Shown here: positions 9,217 to 17,604 of the stretch, piece after piece
How positions within the stretch are numbered: position 1 is the first letter of the stretch
Layout of the letters: each line of letters starts with the position of its first letter
Origin: Acidithiobacillus acidisediminis
Lineage (GTDB): Bacteria; Pseudomonadota; Gammaproteobacteria; Acidithiobacillales; Acidithiobacillaceae
Direction: 5' to 3'
DNA length: 64,000 nt
Assembly: GCF_023277115.1 (NCBI RefSeq)
Contig: NZ_JALQCS010000001.1
Span: 1,544,001-1,608,000 of the forward strand
Translations under genes and position numbers: made by a program
Notes under the pieces: generated by a model
Seen by the model: only the letters and a program-made list of their open reading frames with translations
Told to the model about the DNA's origin: nothing
Databases searched by the model: none

Positions 9217-9272
9217 TTGTCATAAAAGTGTCACAAAAGGTTCATGATACTGTCACGAACTTTGGGTATGAT
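9217..9272 (+). promoter_or_regulatory. Four-unit Pho box array and -10 of the pst operon
   Basis: Units TGTCAT (9218), TGTCAC (9229), GTTCAT (9240, degenerate) and TGTCAC (9251) fall at exact 11-bp steps, i.e. two tandem PhoB boxes. A -10-like TATGAT lies at 9267-9272, ten bases after the last unit. This is the known layout of PhoB-activated promoters, where the box replaces the -35. pstS begins at 9353. Confidence 0.88.
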
Positions 9273-9352
9273 GGCGCTCGCATAGAGATTTCAGACAACG
9301 AAGTCTCCTACTATGCTTGAGTACACTTGATAATGCCATCTTCGGAGGTTTT

Positions 9353-10438
9353 ATGTTGCTACGTTCCAAGAAGACTGTCGCCAGCGCTATGAAGGGTGTT
9401 GTTGTTGCTTCCCTCCTCAGTCTTGCTGCCGTCGCCGCTACGCCCGCTGTTGCTGCTCCCCAGGTGAGCCTGTTGGAGACCGGTTCGACCCTTCTCTACC
9501 CATTGTTCAATCTGTGGGTGCCCGCCTACACCAAGATGCATCCCAGTGTGAAGATCACCACGCAGGGAACGGGTAGTGGTACGGGTATCGCGCAGTCCAT
9601 TTCCGGTGTGGCACAGATCGGTGCTTCGGACGCCTACATGTCTGACGCGCAGGTAAAGATGCACCCGATGCTCAATATCCCCCTGGCCATCTCCATTCAG
9701 ATGATCAACTACAACCTCCCGGGTTTGAACAACAAGCATATCAAGTTGTCTGGCCCAGTGTTGGCGGATATCTACTCTGGTAAGATCAGCAATTGGGACG
9801 CCCCGGAAATAGCCAAGATCAACCCGGGCATCAAGCTGCCCAACCACAAGATCATTCCGATTCATCGTACGGATGGTTCCGGTGATACCTTTATCTTCAC
9901 CACCTACCTTTCTGATACCAACCCTGAGTGGGCGAAGAGTGTCGGTTACAGCACGACGGTGAGCTGGCCGACGGTGCAGGGTGGTATCGGTGCTGTGGGT
10001 AACCCGGGCATGGTCGAAGCCCTGAAGTCCACCCCCTATGGCGTTGCCTATATTGGTATTAGCTGGAAGGCACCGGTAGAGAAGGCGGGCCTGGGTATCG
10101 CCATGCTGCAGAATCGTGCTGGTAATTTTGTACTGCCCACGGTGGCCAATGCCAAGGCTGCAGCTGGTGAAATGGTCAGCAAGACTCCGGCGGATGAGCG
10201 TATCAGCTTGGTCTATGCGCCAGGGAAGAACGCCTACCCCATCATCAACTATGAGTATGCGATCGTGAAGAAGCAGCAGCCGAACGCCGAAACGGCTGCG
10301 GCAATGCGTGACTTCCTCAATTGGGCTTTGGACCCGAAGGGCGGCAACGCGCTGCACTTCATGGAAGCAGTGCATTTTGTGCCGCTACCTGCCAGTGCGG
10401 CGGAGTTGTCGCGCAAGCAGGTTGCTGAGATTCACTAA
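9353..10438 (+). CDS. pstS: Phosphate ABC transporter, periplasmic phosphate-binding protein
   Basis: PstS captures phosphate in the periplasm and delivers it to PstCA. The 361-residue product has a signal peptide (MLLRSKKTVASAMKG, hydrophobic core, ATPAVA cleavage). Mature family motifs include LLETGSTLLYPLFNLW, QGTGSGTGIAQ, IGASDAYMSD and HRTDGSGDTFIFTTYL, which form the phosphate pocket. The ATG at 9353 follows GGAGG (9344-9348). A TTG upstream at 9317 would lengthen the signal implausibly. A four-unit Pho array lies about 80 bases upstream, so the gene should be induced by phosphate starvation. pstC and pstA follow; pstB and phoU do not. Confidence 0.95.
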   Translation: MLLRSKKTVASAMKGVVVASLLSLAAVAATPAVAAPQVSLLETGSTLLYPLFNLWVPAYTKMHPSVKITTQGTGSGTGIAQSISGVAQIGASDAYMSDAQVKMHPMLNIPLAISIQMINYNLPGLNNKHIKLSGPVLADIYSGKISNWDAPEIAKINPGIKLPNHKIIPIHRTDGSGDTFIFTTYLSDTNPEWAKSVGYSTTVSWPTVQGGIGAVGNPGMVEALKSTPYGVAYIGISWKAPVEKAGLGIAMLQNRAGNFVLPTVANAKAAAGEMVSKTPADERISLVYAPGKNAYPIINYEYAIVKKQQPNAETAAAMRDFLNWALDPKGGNALHFMEAVHFVPLPASAAELSRKQVAEIH

Positions 10439-10450
10439 ATCCCAGCGAGA

Positions 10451-10523
10451 GGGTGCCCGGGTCGTTCTGGCCCGAGCACCCATCATAATGAACGGCGCGG
10501 CCCTTTTTTTGGAAGTGCCGCGC
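10451..10523 (+). terminator. Two hairpins between pstS and pstC (partial terminator or mRNA stabiliser)
   Basis: Hairpin 1 pairs GGGTGC (10451-10456) with GCACCC (10476-10481), with an inner CGGG/CCCG. Hairpin 2 pairs GCGCGGC (10495-10501) with GCCGCGC (10517-10523); its loop holds a run of T's. Such elements between pstS and pstC would let the binding protein be made in excess over the permease. Confidence 0.55.
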
Positions 10524-10557
10524 GTTTATTATGGGGCGTCTCCGCCGGAGGGCGAGC

Positions 10558-11517
10558 ATGAAAATTTCCGTTTTTCGTATCAGTTTGGTCGGTACTGCGA
10601 GTTTTTTGCCCCTCTCGCTGCTGGCCCTTGTAATTTTTCTCGTTACTTATTCCTGGCCGGCCATCCATTACAATGGCCTGGATTTTCTCTGGACCAATGA
10701 CTGGAATCTGGGCAACCTCTACGGTAATCCTGTTGAGATTCACGGTCAGCAAGTCATGCCTGGGGCGCGCTACGGCATTTGGTTTCTTGTTGTTGGGACG
10801 CTGGCCAGCTCGTTTCTCGCCTTGCTATTCGCACTCCCCATTGCGGTGGGGGCGGCCTACTTTCTGGTAGAAGTGATGCCGAAATGGCTGTCTGGGCCCC
10901 TGGCATTGTTGGTCGACTTGTTGGCGGCGATTCCTAGTGTGGTCTTTGGTCTGTGGGGTTACGCCCTGCTGATCCCTTTTTTAGGCCAAACGGTTTATCC
11001 TTGGCTTGCTCAGCATATCGGTTTCATCCCGTACTTTGGCGGAAGTCCGGGGAGTGGCTATGGTCTGCTGACGACGGCTGTTGTCCTCGCCTTCATGATC
11101 ATTCCCCTCATTTCCGCCACCATGCGGGAGGGAATCAGCGCCATAGAACCTTCCCTCAAAGAGGCGGGGGTGGGACTTGGTCTCAATCGCCTGGAAGTGC
11201 TTTGGAACATCACCCTGCCCAAGCTCAAAACAACCTTGGTCGGTGTATCGATCCTAGCCTTGGGGCGCGCTTTGGGAGAGACCATGGCCGTCGTCATGGT
11301 GAGCGGCAACGCATTGAATTATCTGCCGAATAATATTTATACACCCATTTCTACCATGGCGGCGTTCATCGTATCGCAGCTCGAGAGTGCCTTGCAGGAC
11401 CCGACCAATATGGCGGTTGAAGCCTTGGCCGAGGTTGCTCTGGTATTGCTCGTTTTGACAGTGATCGTCAATATCATCGCACGGCTGATCCTGTGGGGAG
11501 CGAAAGTCCGATCATGA
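10558..11517 (+). CDS. pstC: Phosphate ABC transporter permease PstC
   Basis: Inner-membrane permease subunit of the Pst system. The 319 residues have about six helices, a large periplasmic loop after the first (NWNLGNLYGNPVEIHGQQV) and the EAA-type ATPase-contact loop (EPSLKEAGVGLGLNRLEVLWNITLP). The ATG at 10558 follows GGAGG with good spacing, so the upstream in-frame ATG at 10531 is less likely. The stop overlaps the pstA start by 4 bases. Confidence 0.93.
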   Translation: MKISVFRISLVGTASFLPLSLLALVIFLVTYSWPAIHYNGLDFLWTNDWNLGNLYGNPVEIHGQQVMPGARYGIWFLVVGTLASSFLALLFALPIAVGAAYFLVEVMPKWLSGPLALLVDLLAAIPSVVFGLWGYALLIPFLGQTVYPWLAQHIGFIPYFGGSPGSGYGLLTTAVVLAFMIIPLISATMREGISAIEPSLKEAGVGLGLNRLEVLWNITLPKLKTTLVGVSILALGRALGETMAVVMVSGNALNYLPNNIYTPISTMAAFIVSQLESALQDPTNMAVEALAEVALVLLVLTVIVNIIARLILWGAKVRS

Positions 11518-12431
11518 GCACTTCCAATCTATCTCGTGTCATGACCCAGAACACCTCCTCTACTGGCCATCGGCAAATTCACATTTCCTGGAAACGGCAC
11601 CTATTCCGCGGTGTCGGTACAGTCTTTGTCTGGGCCAGTTTCGTCATTGTTGCCATTGCCTTTCTTTCCATCATCTTGGATGTCCTCATCAAGGCGCTTC
11701 CTGGACTGAAGCCTAGTCTACTTACTGAAGTCAGCAACGGGATGGGGGGCGGCCTGAAAAATGCCATCGAGGGGACTCTGGTGCTCTCCTTGGGGTCGCT
11801 GCTCATTGCCGCGCCGGTAGGAATTGCAGCAGGCATTTATCTCAGTGAATTTGGTAAGGGCATGGCCGGTAAATCCCTGCGTTTTCTCTCGGACGTCCTT
11901 GTCGGTGTGCCCTCTATTGTGCTGGGCTACGTGGGATATATCACCATGGTGATTTATCTCGGCTGGCAATTCTCCGTTGCTGCCGGCATCATCACCCTCA
12001 GCATCATGCTCCTGCCCTATATTGCCCGAACCACTGAAATGGCCCTCGGTAATATCCCGCAGGCGGTGCGCGAGGCAGGTTTTGGTGTAGGTGCAGGCGA
12101 GGGCACGGTCATTTTCCGGATTTTGTTGCCTGGGGCCATGCCTGCGGTGATGACTGGTCTGTTTTACGCCTTGGCACTCTCCATGGGGGAGACCGCGCCA
12201 CTGATCTATACCGCCGGTTGGTCCAACTACATGTGGAATGGTCAGTTCACGAACCAGCCCATTGGTTATCTTACCTATGTCATCTGGACCTTTATCAACG
12301 AACCCTTCGAGGAGGCGCATATCCTGGCCTTCGCGGCTGCTTTTCTGATTACCATGGTGGTGCTCAGCTTGATTCTTCTGGGACGCTGGTTGATGGTACG
12401 TCAGTTGCGCAAGCGCGGCGCTTACGCCTAA
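11514..12431 (+). CDS. pstA: Phosphate ABC transporter permease PstA
   Basis: Second permease subunit, 305 residues, with six predicted helices and an EAA-type loop (NIPQAVREAGFGVGAGEGTVIFRILLPGAMP). Near the C-terminus it carries GETAPLIYTAG, typical of PstA. It is translationally coupled to pstC (ATGA at 11514). The usual next genes, the ATPase pstB and the regulator phoU, are absent: maf follows on the other strand only 15 bases away, so the ATPase must be encoded elsewhere. Confidence 0.93.
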   Translation: MSTSNLSRVMTQNTSSTGHRQIHISWKRHLFRGVGTVFVWASFVIVAIAFLSIILDVLIKALPGLKPSLLTEVSNGMGGGLKNAIEGTLVLSLGSLLIAAPVGIAAGIYLSEFGKGMAGKSLRFLSDVLVGVPSIVLGYVGYITMVIYLGWQFSVAAGIITLSIMLLPYIARTTEMALGNIPQAVREAGFGVGAGEGTVIFRILLPGAMPAVMTGLFYALALSMGETAPLIYTAGWSNYMWNGQFTNQPIGYLTYVIWTFINEPFEEAHILAFAAAFLITMVVLSLILLGRWLMVRQLRKRGAYA

Positions 12432-12443
12432 ACCGGAAAGCAA

Positions 12444-12470
12444 AAATCAGGGGAGGACGAATCCTGATTT
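12444..12470 (-). terminator. Convergent terminator overlapping the maf stop
   Basis: AAATCAGG (12444-12451) pairs with CCTGATTT (12463-12470) over an 11-base loop. Read on the minus strand the stem runs into TTTTTGC, so it suits termination of ppc-maf. The maf stop codon lies inside the stem. It may also slow transcription arriving from pstA. Confidence 0.6.
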
Positions 12471-13019
12471 GCGCAGCATTGCAGAAAGTCGAATCAGGGG
12501 GAGACCGATGATGGCGTTCGGATCCTCCCCTTCCATGCGATCAATCAGGCAGATGCCCAGCCCTTCGGCGCGCAAACTCCCTGCACAGTCGAAAGGCCGC
12601 TCCTTTTCGATATAGCGCCAGATTTCCTCTTCACTGAGTTTGCGTAGGAATACTCGATACGGGATCAATTCTACTTGTATAGATTTCTGTGGGCCCAGGA
12701 GGCAGAGCCCATTCAAGATCTCGACGCAGTTCCCCTGCATCGTCTGTAATTGCGCAAATGCCTGTTCGGCATTGCCGGATTTGCCAAGGAGTTCTTGGCC
12801 ACAGCGTACCAGCTGATCTGCGCCAATCACCCAGGCATCGGGCATTTTGTCGCGGATTGCCGTCGCTTTCTCCTGCGCCAAGCGTTGCACCAGGGTCTCT
12901 GCTGTCTCGTCAGCTCGTCTGCTCTCATCAATTGCTGGGGACTCCCAGGTAAAAGGCAGATGGAGTCGCTGCAGGAGTTCCCGCCGATAGGGGCTGGAAG
13001 ATGCCAGGATGAGCTTCAT
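12447..13019 (-). CDS. maf: Maf-family nucleotide pyrophosphatase (YceF-type)
   Basis: Maf proteins hydrolyse non-canonical nucleoside triphosphates; the YceF type prefers 7-methyl-GTP. The 190 residues begin with the diagnostic KLILASSSPYRRELLQRL. VIGADQLV, the family's catalytic Asp region, and FDCAGSLRAEGLG, DPNAIIGLPL follow. I place the start at 13019, one base after the ppc stop; a longer reading to 13115 would overlap ppc and precede the conserved N-terminus. Probably co-transcribed with ppc. Confidence 0.9.
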   Translation of the reverse strand: MKLILASSSPYRRELLQRLHLPFTWESPAIDESRRADETAETLVQRLAQEKATAIRDKMPDAWVIGADQLVRCGQELLGKSGNAEQAFAQLQTMQGNCVEILNGLCLLGPQKSIQVELIPYRVFLRKLSEEEIWRYIEKERPFDCAGSLRAEGLGICLIDRMEGEDPNAIIGLPLIRLSAMLRKSGFVLP

Positions 13020-13020
13020 C

Positions 13021-15822
13021 TCAGCCGGTATTCCGTTGTCCGCCAGCAATGGCGTTGATACTGCGCAGCAAAGGGTCAAGCCAGGTCTCGCGGAACTCGG
13101 GTAATGTGTCTTCATTGCGATAGCGGCGGAGCAAGGCGATCTGGATGTGATTCAGGGGCTCCATATAGACATTCCGACGTTGCAAAGAAAAGGCCAACCC
13201 AGGGTCTTCACTCAGGAGTTTCTCTTGATTCTGCACCAATAGCATTTCTGCAAGACTGACCTCAAATTCCCTTTTGATCTTGGCATAAATTTGCTGCGCG
13301 GATACTTGATCGTTGGGCAGACTGGCATATTCAGCGGCCAAGGTCATATCTGCCTTGGCCATGGCCATGGTAATGTTGCCCAGCAAGGCGTGAAAGAAAG
13401 GCCAATGACGATACATATCCTGTAAGATCTTCAGTCGGTTGGGATCATCTCCACGCCATTGACGAATTGCGGAGCCTAGCCCGTACCAAGCCGGTAGCAC
13501 GTGACGGGATTGGGCCCAGGCAAAGACCCAGGGGATGGCACGGATGGAGCTCATCGAGCGGTCACCACGTTGGCGGTGGGAAGGACGAGAGCCGATATTC
13601 ATATGGGCAATCTCGTTCAGTGGGGTTGCCTCGTAGAAGTAGTCCATGAATCCCGGCGTATTCTCGATGAGCTCGCGGTAGACCGCTTCGCCGCCTTTGG
13701 TCAGGGCCGCCATCACCTCTAAAAAAGTGGGTTGATCGTGGGGGACGGTCTGCACCAAGCCAATGCTGGCCAGCATCAAGCCGGTCACGCCAACGGTAAG
13801 CTCATAGACAGCCGTTTCCAGATTGGCATATTTGAACGACAGCACTTCGCCTTGCTCGGTAATCTTGATCTGGCCGCGCACCGTATTTGCCGGCTGTGCG
13901 AGGATCGCTTCATGGGTGGGCCCGCCACCGCGTCCTACACTTCCTCCGCGCCCATGGAAGATGCGGATGTGGATGCGGCGACGATCGGCGAGAGCGGCGA
14001 GTTCCAGCTGTGCCTGATAGAGCGACCAACTGGAGGAGAGAATGCCGCCATCCTTGCAGGAGTCGGAATAACCCAGCATCACCTCTTGCGTATTTTCCTG
14101 GCTGCGCAGAATTTCGGCATAGATCGGATCATCCAGTAGGCGACCCATGACGGTTTCCATACGTTCCAGATCGTGGATCGTCTCGAAGAGGGGGGTAACC
14201 GCAATCTCGCTGTACAGCCCTTGACGTGACCAGCCAGCAAGCCCGAATTCCTTCGCCAGCACGAGGACTTCGAGCACGTGACTCGCCTCGTGCGTCATGG
14301 AGATCACGTAATTGCCGAAGGAGCGTTCGCCAATTTCTCGCCGCAGTTGGGCAATGCATTTGAACATCGCGCAGGTCTCTGCAGCCAGAGGAGAGAGTTT
14401 TTCCGGTGGCGATTCCACAATCTTGCCCGGCTTGCGTAGGGTGTTACTGAGAAGGGCCAATTTGTGCTCTTCTTCCATCTCGGCATAGCCTTGAAATTCA
14501 GGAATATTGCTGAAGAGCTCGGCGATGGTGCGCGTATGGACGGTCGATTCCTGGCGGATGTCGAGGGCCGCGAGATGGAATCCAAAAGTTTCTACCAACC
14601 AGACCAGATCCTGAACGGAATGATTGGCAATGTAGTCATCCCCATGACCGCGCAGAGAATCGCGTACCAACAGCAGGTCAGCAAGAAAATCCTGATCACT
14701 GGCATATGCCGGTCCACCGGCAGCAAAACCGCTACTGCTCTGACCATTTTCCAGTTGTCGTAGACGCAGATCGAGACGGGTCATCATGTACCGCAATTTG
14801 CGCCGGTAGGGTTCGCTGGGAAAGCGTTGATCTACCCACTCTGCGAGCTCTGGGAAATCATCCGCATCCTTCTCGAGGGAGGCCAGCAAGATCGGGGAAA
14901 TGGCACAAAAGCGCGCGGAATGCCCCAACAGCGGGTAGAGCTCGGAAAGACGGCGCTGATACTCGCGTAGCACCTCGACACTTTGGGTGCGCAAGGTCCA
15001 GCCGGTGATCGCCGCGGTGACGTTCGGATTGCCATCGCGATCACCACCAATCCACGAACCGAAGCGCATGAACGCGGGGATATCGACCTGACTTTCGCCG
15101 AAGACCCGCCGCGCGGCGCGGCGCGCAGCGTGATAGGTCATGGGGACAGCCTGGAAGAGGCTGTCACGGAAATAGAAGAGGCCGTTCTCGACTTCGTCCT
15201 GTACCTGCGGGCGGTTGGTGCGAACCTCTTCCGTTTCCCAGAGAATCTGGATTTGTGCTTCCAGCTGGCGCAGTACGTCATTTTCCTCCTCATCGTTCAG
15301 AGAAGGGTCATCCAACGCCTTGCTGGTCAGGAAGATGCGGCGCAGGGCGTGCAAAACTGTACGCCGTTTGGATTCCGTGGGATGGGCAGTGAATACCGGT
15401 AAATAGCGAATCTGTCCAAGCAGATACTGGAGCTGCCCGGCATTGATGCCCTTGCGCTGCAGTTGCCGGAACGTTTCCTCGAAGGATCCTACCCAGAGAC
15501 CACTGGCACGCTGCAGCAGGCGGCGCCGTTGCACATGCTGAAACTCCTCTTCCGCGATATTGACCAAACTGAAATAGGTGTTGAAGGCGCGGATGACGAG
15601 CACCAGGTCATCTTGGGGTAACGCATCAATAAAACGGGCGAGGCGTTGACGCAGCTTGGGATCGTCACGACGATGCAGTCGAATATAGCCTTGACGCAGT
15701 TGTTCGACGGCGCTGAATACCCGTTCCCCGGCGCGCTCTCGCAGCACGTCTCCGAGAATATTGCCCAAGCGTTTGACGCGAGCGCGCAGGGCACGATCGC
15801 TGGTCGGTTTCTTTGCGTCCAA
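13021..15822 (-). CDS. ppc: Phosphoenolpyruvate carboxylase
   Basis: Ppc carboxylates PEP to oxaloacetate, an anaplerotic reaction important in autotrophs. The 933-residue protein is of bacterial type. The catalytic His147 lies in VFTAHPTESKRR, and the glycine-rich loop FHGRGGSVGRGGGPTHEAI and GSWIGGDRDGNPNVT are intact. The C-terminus ends RNTG, matching the conserved NTG terminus of the family. It is divergent from hfq across a 185-base spacer and followed directly by maf. Confidence 0.97.
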   Translation of the reverse strand: MDAKKPTSDRALRARVKRLGNILGDVLRERAGERVFSAVEQLRQGYIRLHRRDDPKLRQRLARFIDALPQDDLVLVIRAFNTYFSLVNIAEEEFQHVQRRRLLQRASGLWVGSFEETFRQLQRKGINAGQLQYLLGQIRYLPVFTAHPTESKRRTVLHALRRIFLTSKALDDPSLNDEEENDVLRQLEAQIQILWETEEVRTNRPQVQDEVENGLFYFRDSLFQAVPMTYHAARRAARRVFGESQVDIPAFMRFGSWIGGDRDGNPNVTAAITGWTLRTQSVEVLREYQRRLSELYPLLGHSARFCAISPILLASLEKDADDFPELAEWVDQRFPSEPYRRKLRYMMTRLDLRLRQLENGQSSSGFAAGGPAYASDQDFLADLLLVRDSLRGHGDDYIANHSVQDLVWLVETFGFHLAALDIRQESTVHTRTIAELFSNIPEFQGYAEMEEEHKLALLSNTLRKPGKIVESPPEKLSPLAAETCAMFKCIAQLRREIGERSFGNYVISMTHEASHVLEVLVLAKEFGLAGWSRQGLYSEIAVTPLFETIHDLERMETVMGRLLDDPIYAEILRSQENTQEVMLGYSDSCKDGGILSSSWSLYQAQLELAALADRRRIHIRIFHGRGGSVGRGGGPTHEAILAQPANTVRGQIKITEQGEVLSFKYANLETAVYELTVGVTGLMLASIGLVQTVPHDQPTFLEVMAALTKGGEAVYRELIENTPGFMDYFYEATPLNEIAHMNIGSRPSHRQRGDRSMSSIRAIPWVFAWAQSRHVLPAWYGLGSAIRQWRGDDPNRLKILQDMYRHWPFFHALLGNITMAMAKADMTLAAEYASLPNDQVSAQQIYAKIKREFEVSLAEMLLVQNQEKLLSEDPGLAFSLQRRNVYMEPLNHIQIALLRRYRNEDTLPEFRETWLDPLLRSINAIAGGQRNTG

Positions 15823-16007
15823 AGGCTCTCCCCAATTTGGTATGGTGGCGTAAGCGCAAGAGGAAACTTATCGAGATTCCGTCGAGAGGTCAAAAGGCCT
15901 GTCACACCAAGCGTCGGGTAATCACTTGGTCATGGCGTCGCGCTGTGTTTTGAGATAGTCTAATATGCGTAGCCGATGGCATGATGCGAGTCAAAAAGGA
16001 GACAATA

Positions 16008-16277
16008 ATGGCCAGTCAGCAAAAAGGGCAAATCTTGCAAGACCCTTTCCTCAATCTGTTGCGCAAGGAGCACGTTCCGGTCGCGATCTATCTGGTCAAT
16101 GGCATCAAGCTGCAGGGGTTCGTCGAGTCCTTTGATCAATTCGTCGTGTTGTTGCGCAATAATGTCAGTCAGATGATCTATAAGCACGCCATTTCTACGG
16201 TGGTACCCAGCCGCGACGTGCGCTTGCCTCTCCCGGAAGCCGAGGGTGAAGTCGCTGGGGACGAGGCCAGCGACTGA
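16008..16277 (+). CDS. hfq: RNA chaperone Hfq
   Basis: Hfq is a hexameric Sm-like protein that pairs small RNAs with mRNAs. The 89-residue product has the Sm1 motif ([25 protein letters not shown]) and Sm2 ([13 protein letters not shown]) plus a short acidic tail. The ATG at 16008 follows AAAAAGGAGA. It opens the hfq-hflX-hflK-hflC-hisZ-purA cluster, an order seen in betaproteobacteria. Its TGA overlaps the likely CTG start of hflX. Confidence 0.97.
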   Translation: MASQQKGQILQDPFLNLLRKEHVPVAIYLVNGIKLQGFVESFDQFVVLLRNNVSQMIYKHAISTVVPSRDVRLPLPEAEGEVAGDEASD

Positions 16278-17584
16278 GCCAAAGTCTCGATATCGAGCGT
16301 TCTCACCGGGATCGCTCCTTACTCATACACGTCGCTGGCCCAGGAGCATCGGAGGATGGTGGCGAGGAATTTCGCCAGCTGGCAGCAGATACCGGCGCGA
16401 TCATTCTTGCGCTGTGGTCGGTTCCCCGCGCGCGTCTGGATCCTGCCACCTGTATTGGTCGTGGCAAGGTGCAAGAGATTGCCGATTTCGTGCGTGCCAA
16501 TGATGTCGATCTTCTCCTCTTCGACCGTTCGTTGACCCCGATTCAGGAGCGCAACCTGGAGCGAGCCTGCGCCGCGCGGGTAGTGGATCGGGTAGGTTTG
16601 ATCCTGGATATCTTCGCCCGGCGCGCGCGTACCTACGAGGGGCAGTTGCAGGTAGAGCTGGCGCAGCTGGATCATCTACGTACGCGTTTGGTGCGTGGCT
16701 GGACCCATCTGGAACGACAGCGTGGCGGTATTGGTTTGCGTGGCCCAGGGGAAACCCAGCTCGAGACGGACCGGAGACTCATTGGTGTGCGCATTCGTAT
16801 TCTGCGGGAGCGACTGGCGCGCGTCGCAGCACAACGGGCCACACAACGGCGTGCTCGGGTCCGCGCGCCCGCGCCTACGGTGGCTTTGGTAGGCTACACG
16901 AATGCCGGCAAGTCCTCCCTTTTCAATGCATTGACTGCGAATGCACAGTATGCAGCAGACCAATTGTTCGCCACACTTGATCCCGCCATCCGCCGTCTGG
17001 CTGGAGCCAGCGGGGCCACTACCCTGGTCGCGGATACGGTGGGTTTCTTGCGCGATCTCCCGACAGAATTGATCGCCGCCTTTCGCGCTACGCTGGAGGA
17101 GGTGAATCAGGCGCAGTTGCTCTTGCATGTGATCGATGCGGCGGCACCGGACCGGGATGAGCAGATTTCTGCGGTGGAGAGGATCTTGGCAGAGATTGGC
17201 GCTGACGAGATTCCTCGCATTCGCGTCTTCAATAAGATCGATCTACTCGGCGAAGAGCCGCGCGAACGATTGGACGACGCCGGTAGGGTGAGCGACCTCT
17301 GGCTCAGTGCCCAATCTGGGGCTGGTGTGGAAAGAGCGCGCACAGTCATTGCGCAGCGAGTGCATGGGACGCGTTTGCGACTAGATTGTGCGCTGGGTCC
17401 GGAGGAGGGCGCGCTGCGCGCGAGCCTGTTTCAGGCGGGCACAGTTTTGGAAGAATATTATGACAGCAATGGACAGGGTCACCTGCTGCTCGAAATTGAG
17501 GAGCAGGTGTGGGCAGGCTTGCAAAAGCGGTATCGGGCAGATAGTTGTCAGCGAGCAGATCTGCCTTCTACAATGCGCCCATAG
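16274..17584 (+). CDS. hflX: Ribosome-associated GTPase HflX, probable CTG start
   Basis: HflX is a GTPase that splits stalled or hibernating ribosomes. The Obg-like G1 motif is [14 protein letters not shown], with [10 protein letters not shown] (G3) and NKIDLL (G4). The glycine-rich N-terminal domain ends in [13 protein letters not shown]. The conserved N-terminal region ([18 protein letters not shown] through CIGRGK) lies upstream of the first in-frame ATG/GTG/TTG (GTG at 16469). The frame opens after a TGA at 16247, and no standard start lies in between. CTG at 16274 overlaps the hfq TGA as CTGA and follows GAGG by 7 bases, giving about 436 residues. The start is inferred; the function is firm. 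Confidence 0.93.
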   Translation: MSQSLDIERSHRDRSLLIHVAGPGASEDGGEEFRQLAADTGAIILALWSVPRARLDPATCIGRGKVQEIADFVRANDVDLLLFDRSLTPIQERNLERACAARVVDRVGLILDIFARRARTYEGQLQVELAQLDHLRTRLVRGWTHLERQRGGIGLRGPGETQLETDRRLIGVRIRILRERLARVAAQRATQRRARVRAPAPTVALVGYTNAGKSSLFNALTANAQYAADQLFATLDPAIRRLAGASGATTLVADTVGFLRDLPTELIAAFRATLEEVNQAQLLLHVIDAAAPDRDEQISAVERILAEIGADEIPRIRVFNKIDLLGEEPRERLDDAGRVSDLWLSAQSGAGVERARTVIAQRVHGTRLRLDCALGPEEGALRASLFQAGTVLEEYYDSNGQGHLLLEIEEQVWAGLQKRYRADSCQRADLPSTMRP

Positions 17585-17604
17585 TCCGGCACAAGGAGAG
17601 CGGG

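Noticed and set aside
9359-10375. Open frame of 338 codons opposite pstS
   Set aside because: Shadow of pstS; no ribosome site and no family features.
16469-17584. GTG at 16469 as the hflX start
   Set aside because: It would remove a conserved part of the N-terminal domain that is clearly encoded upstream.
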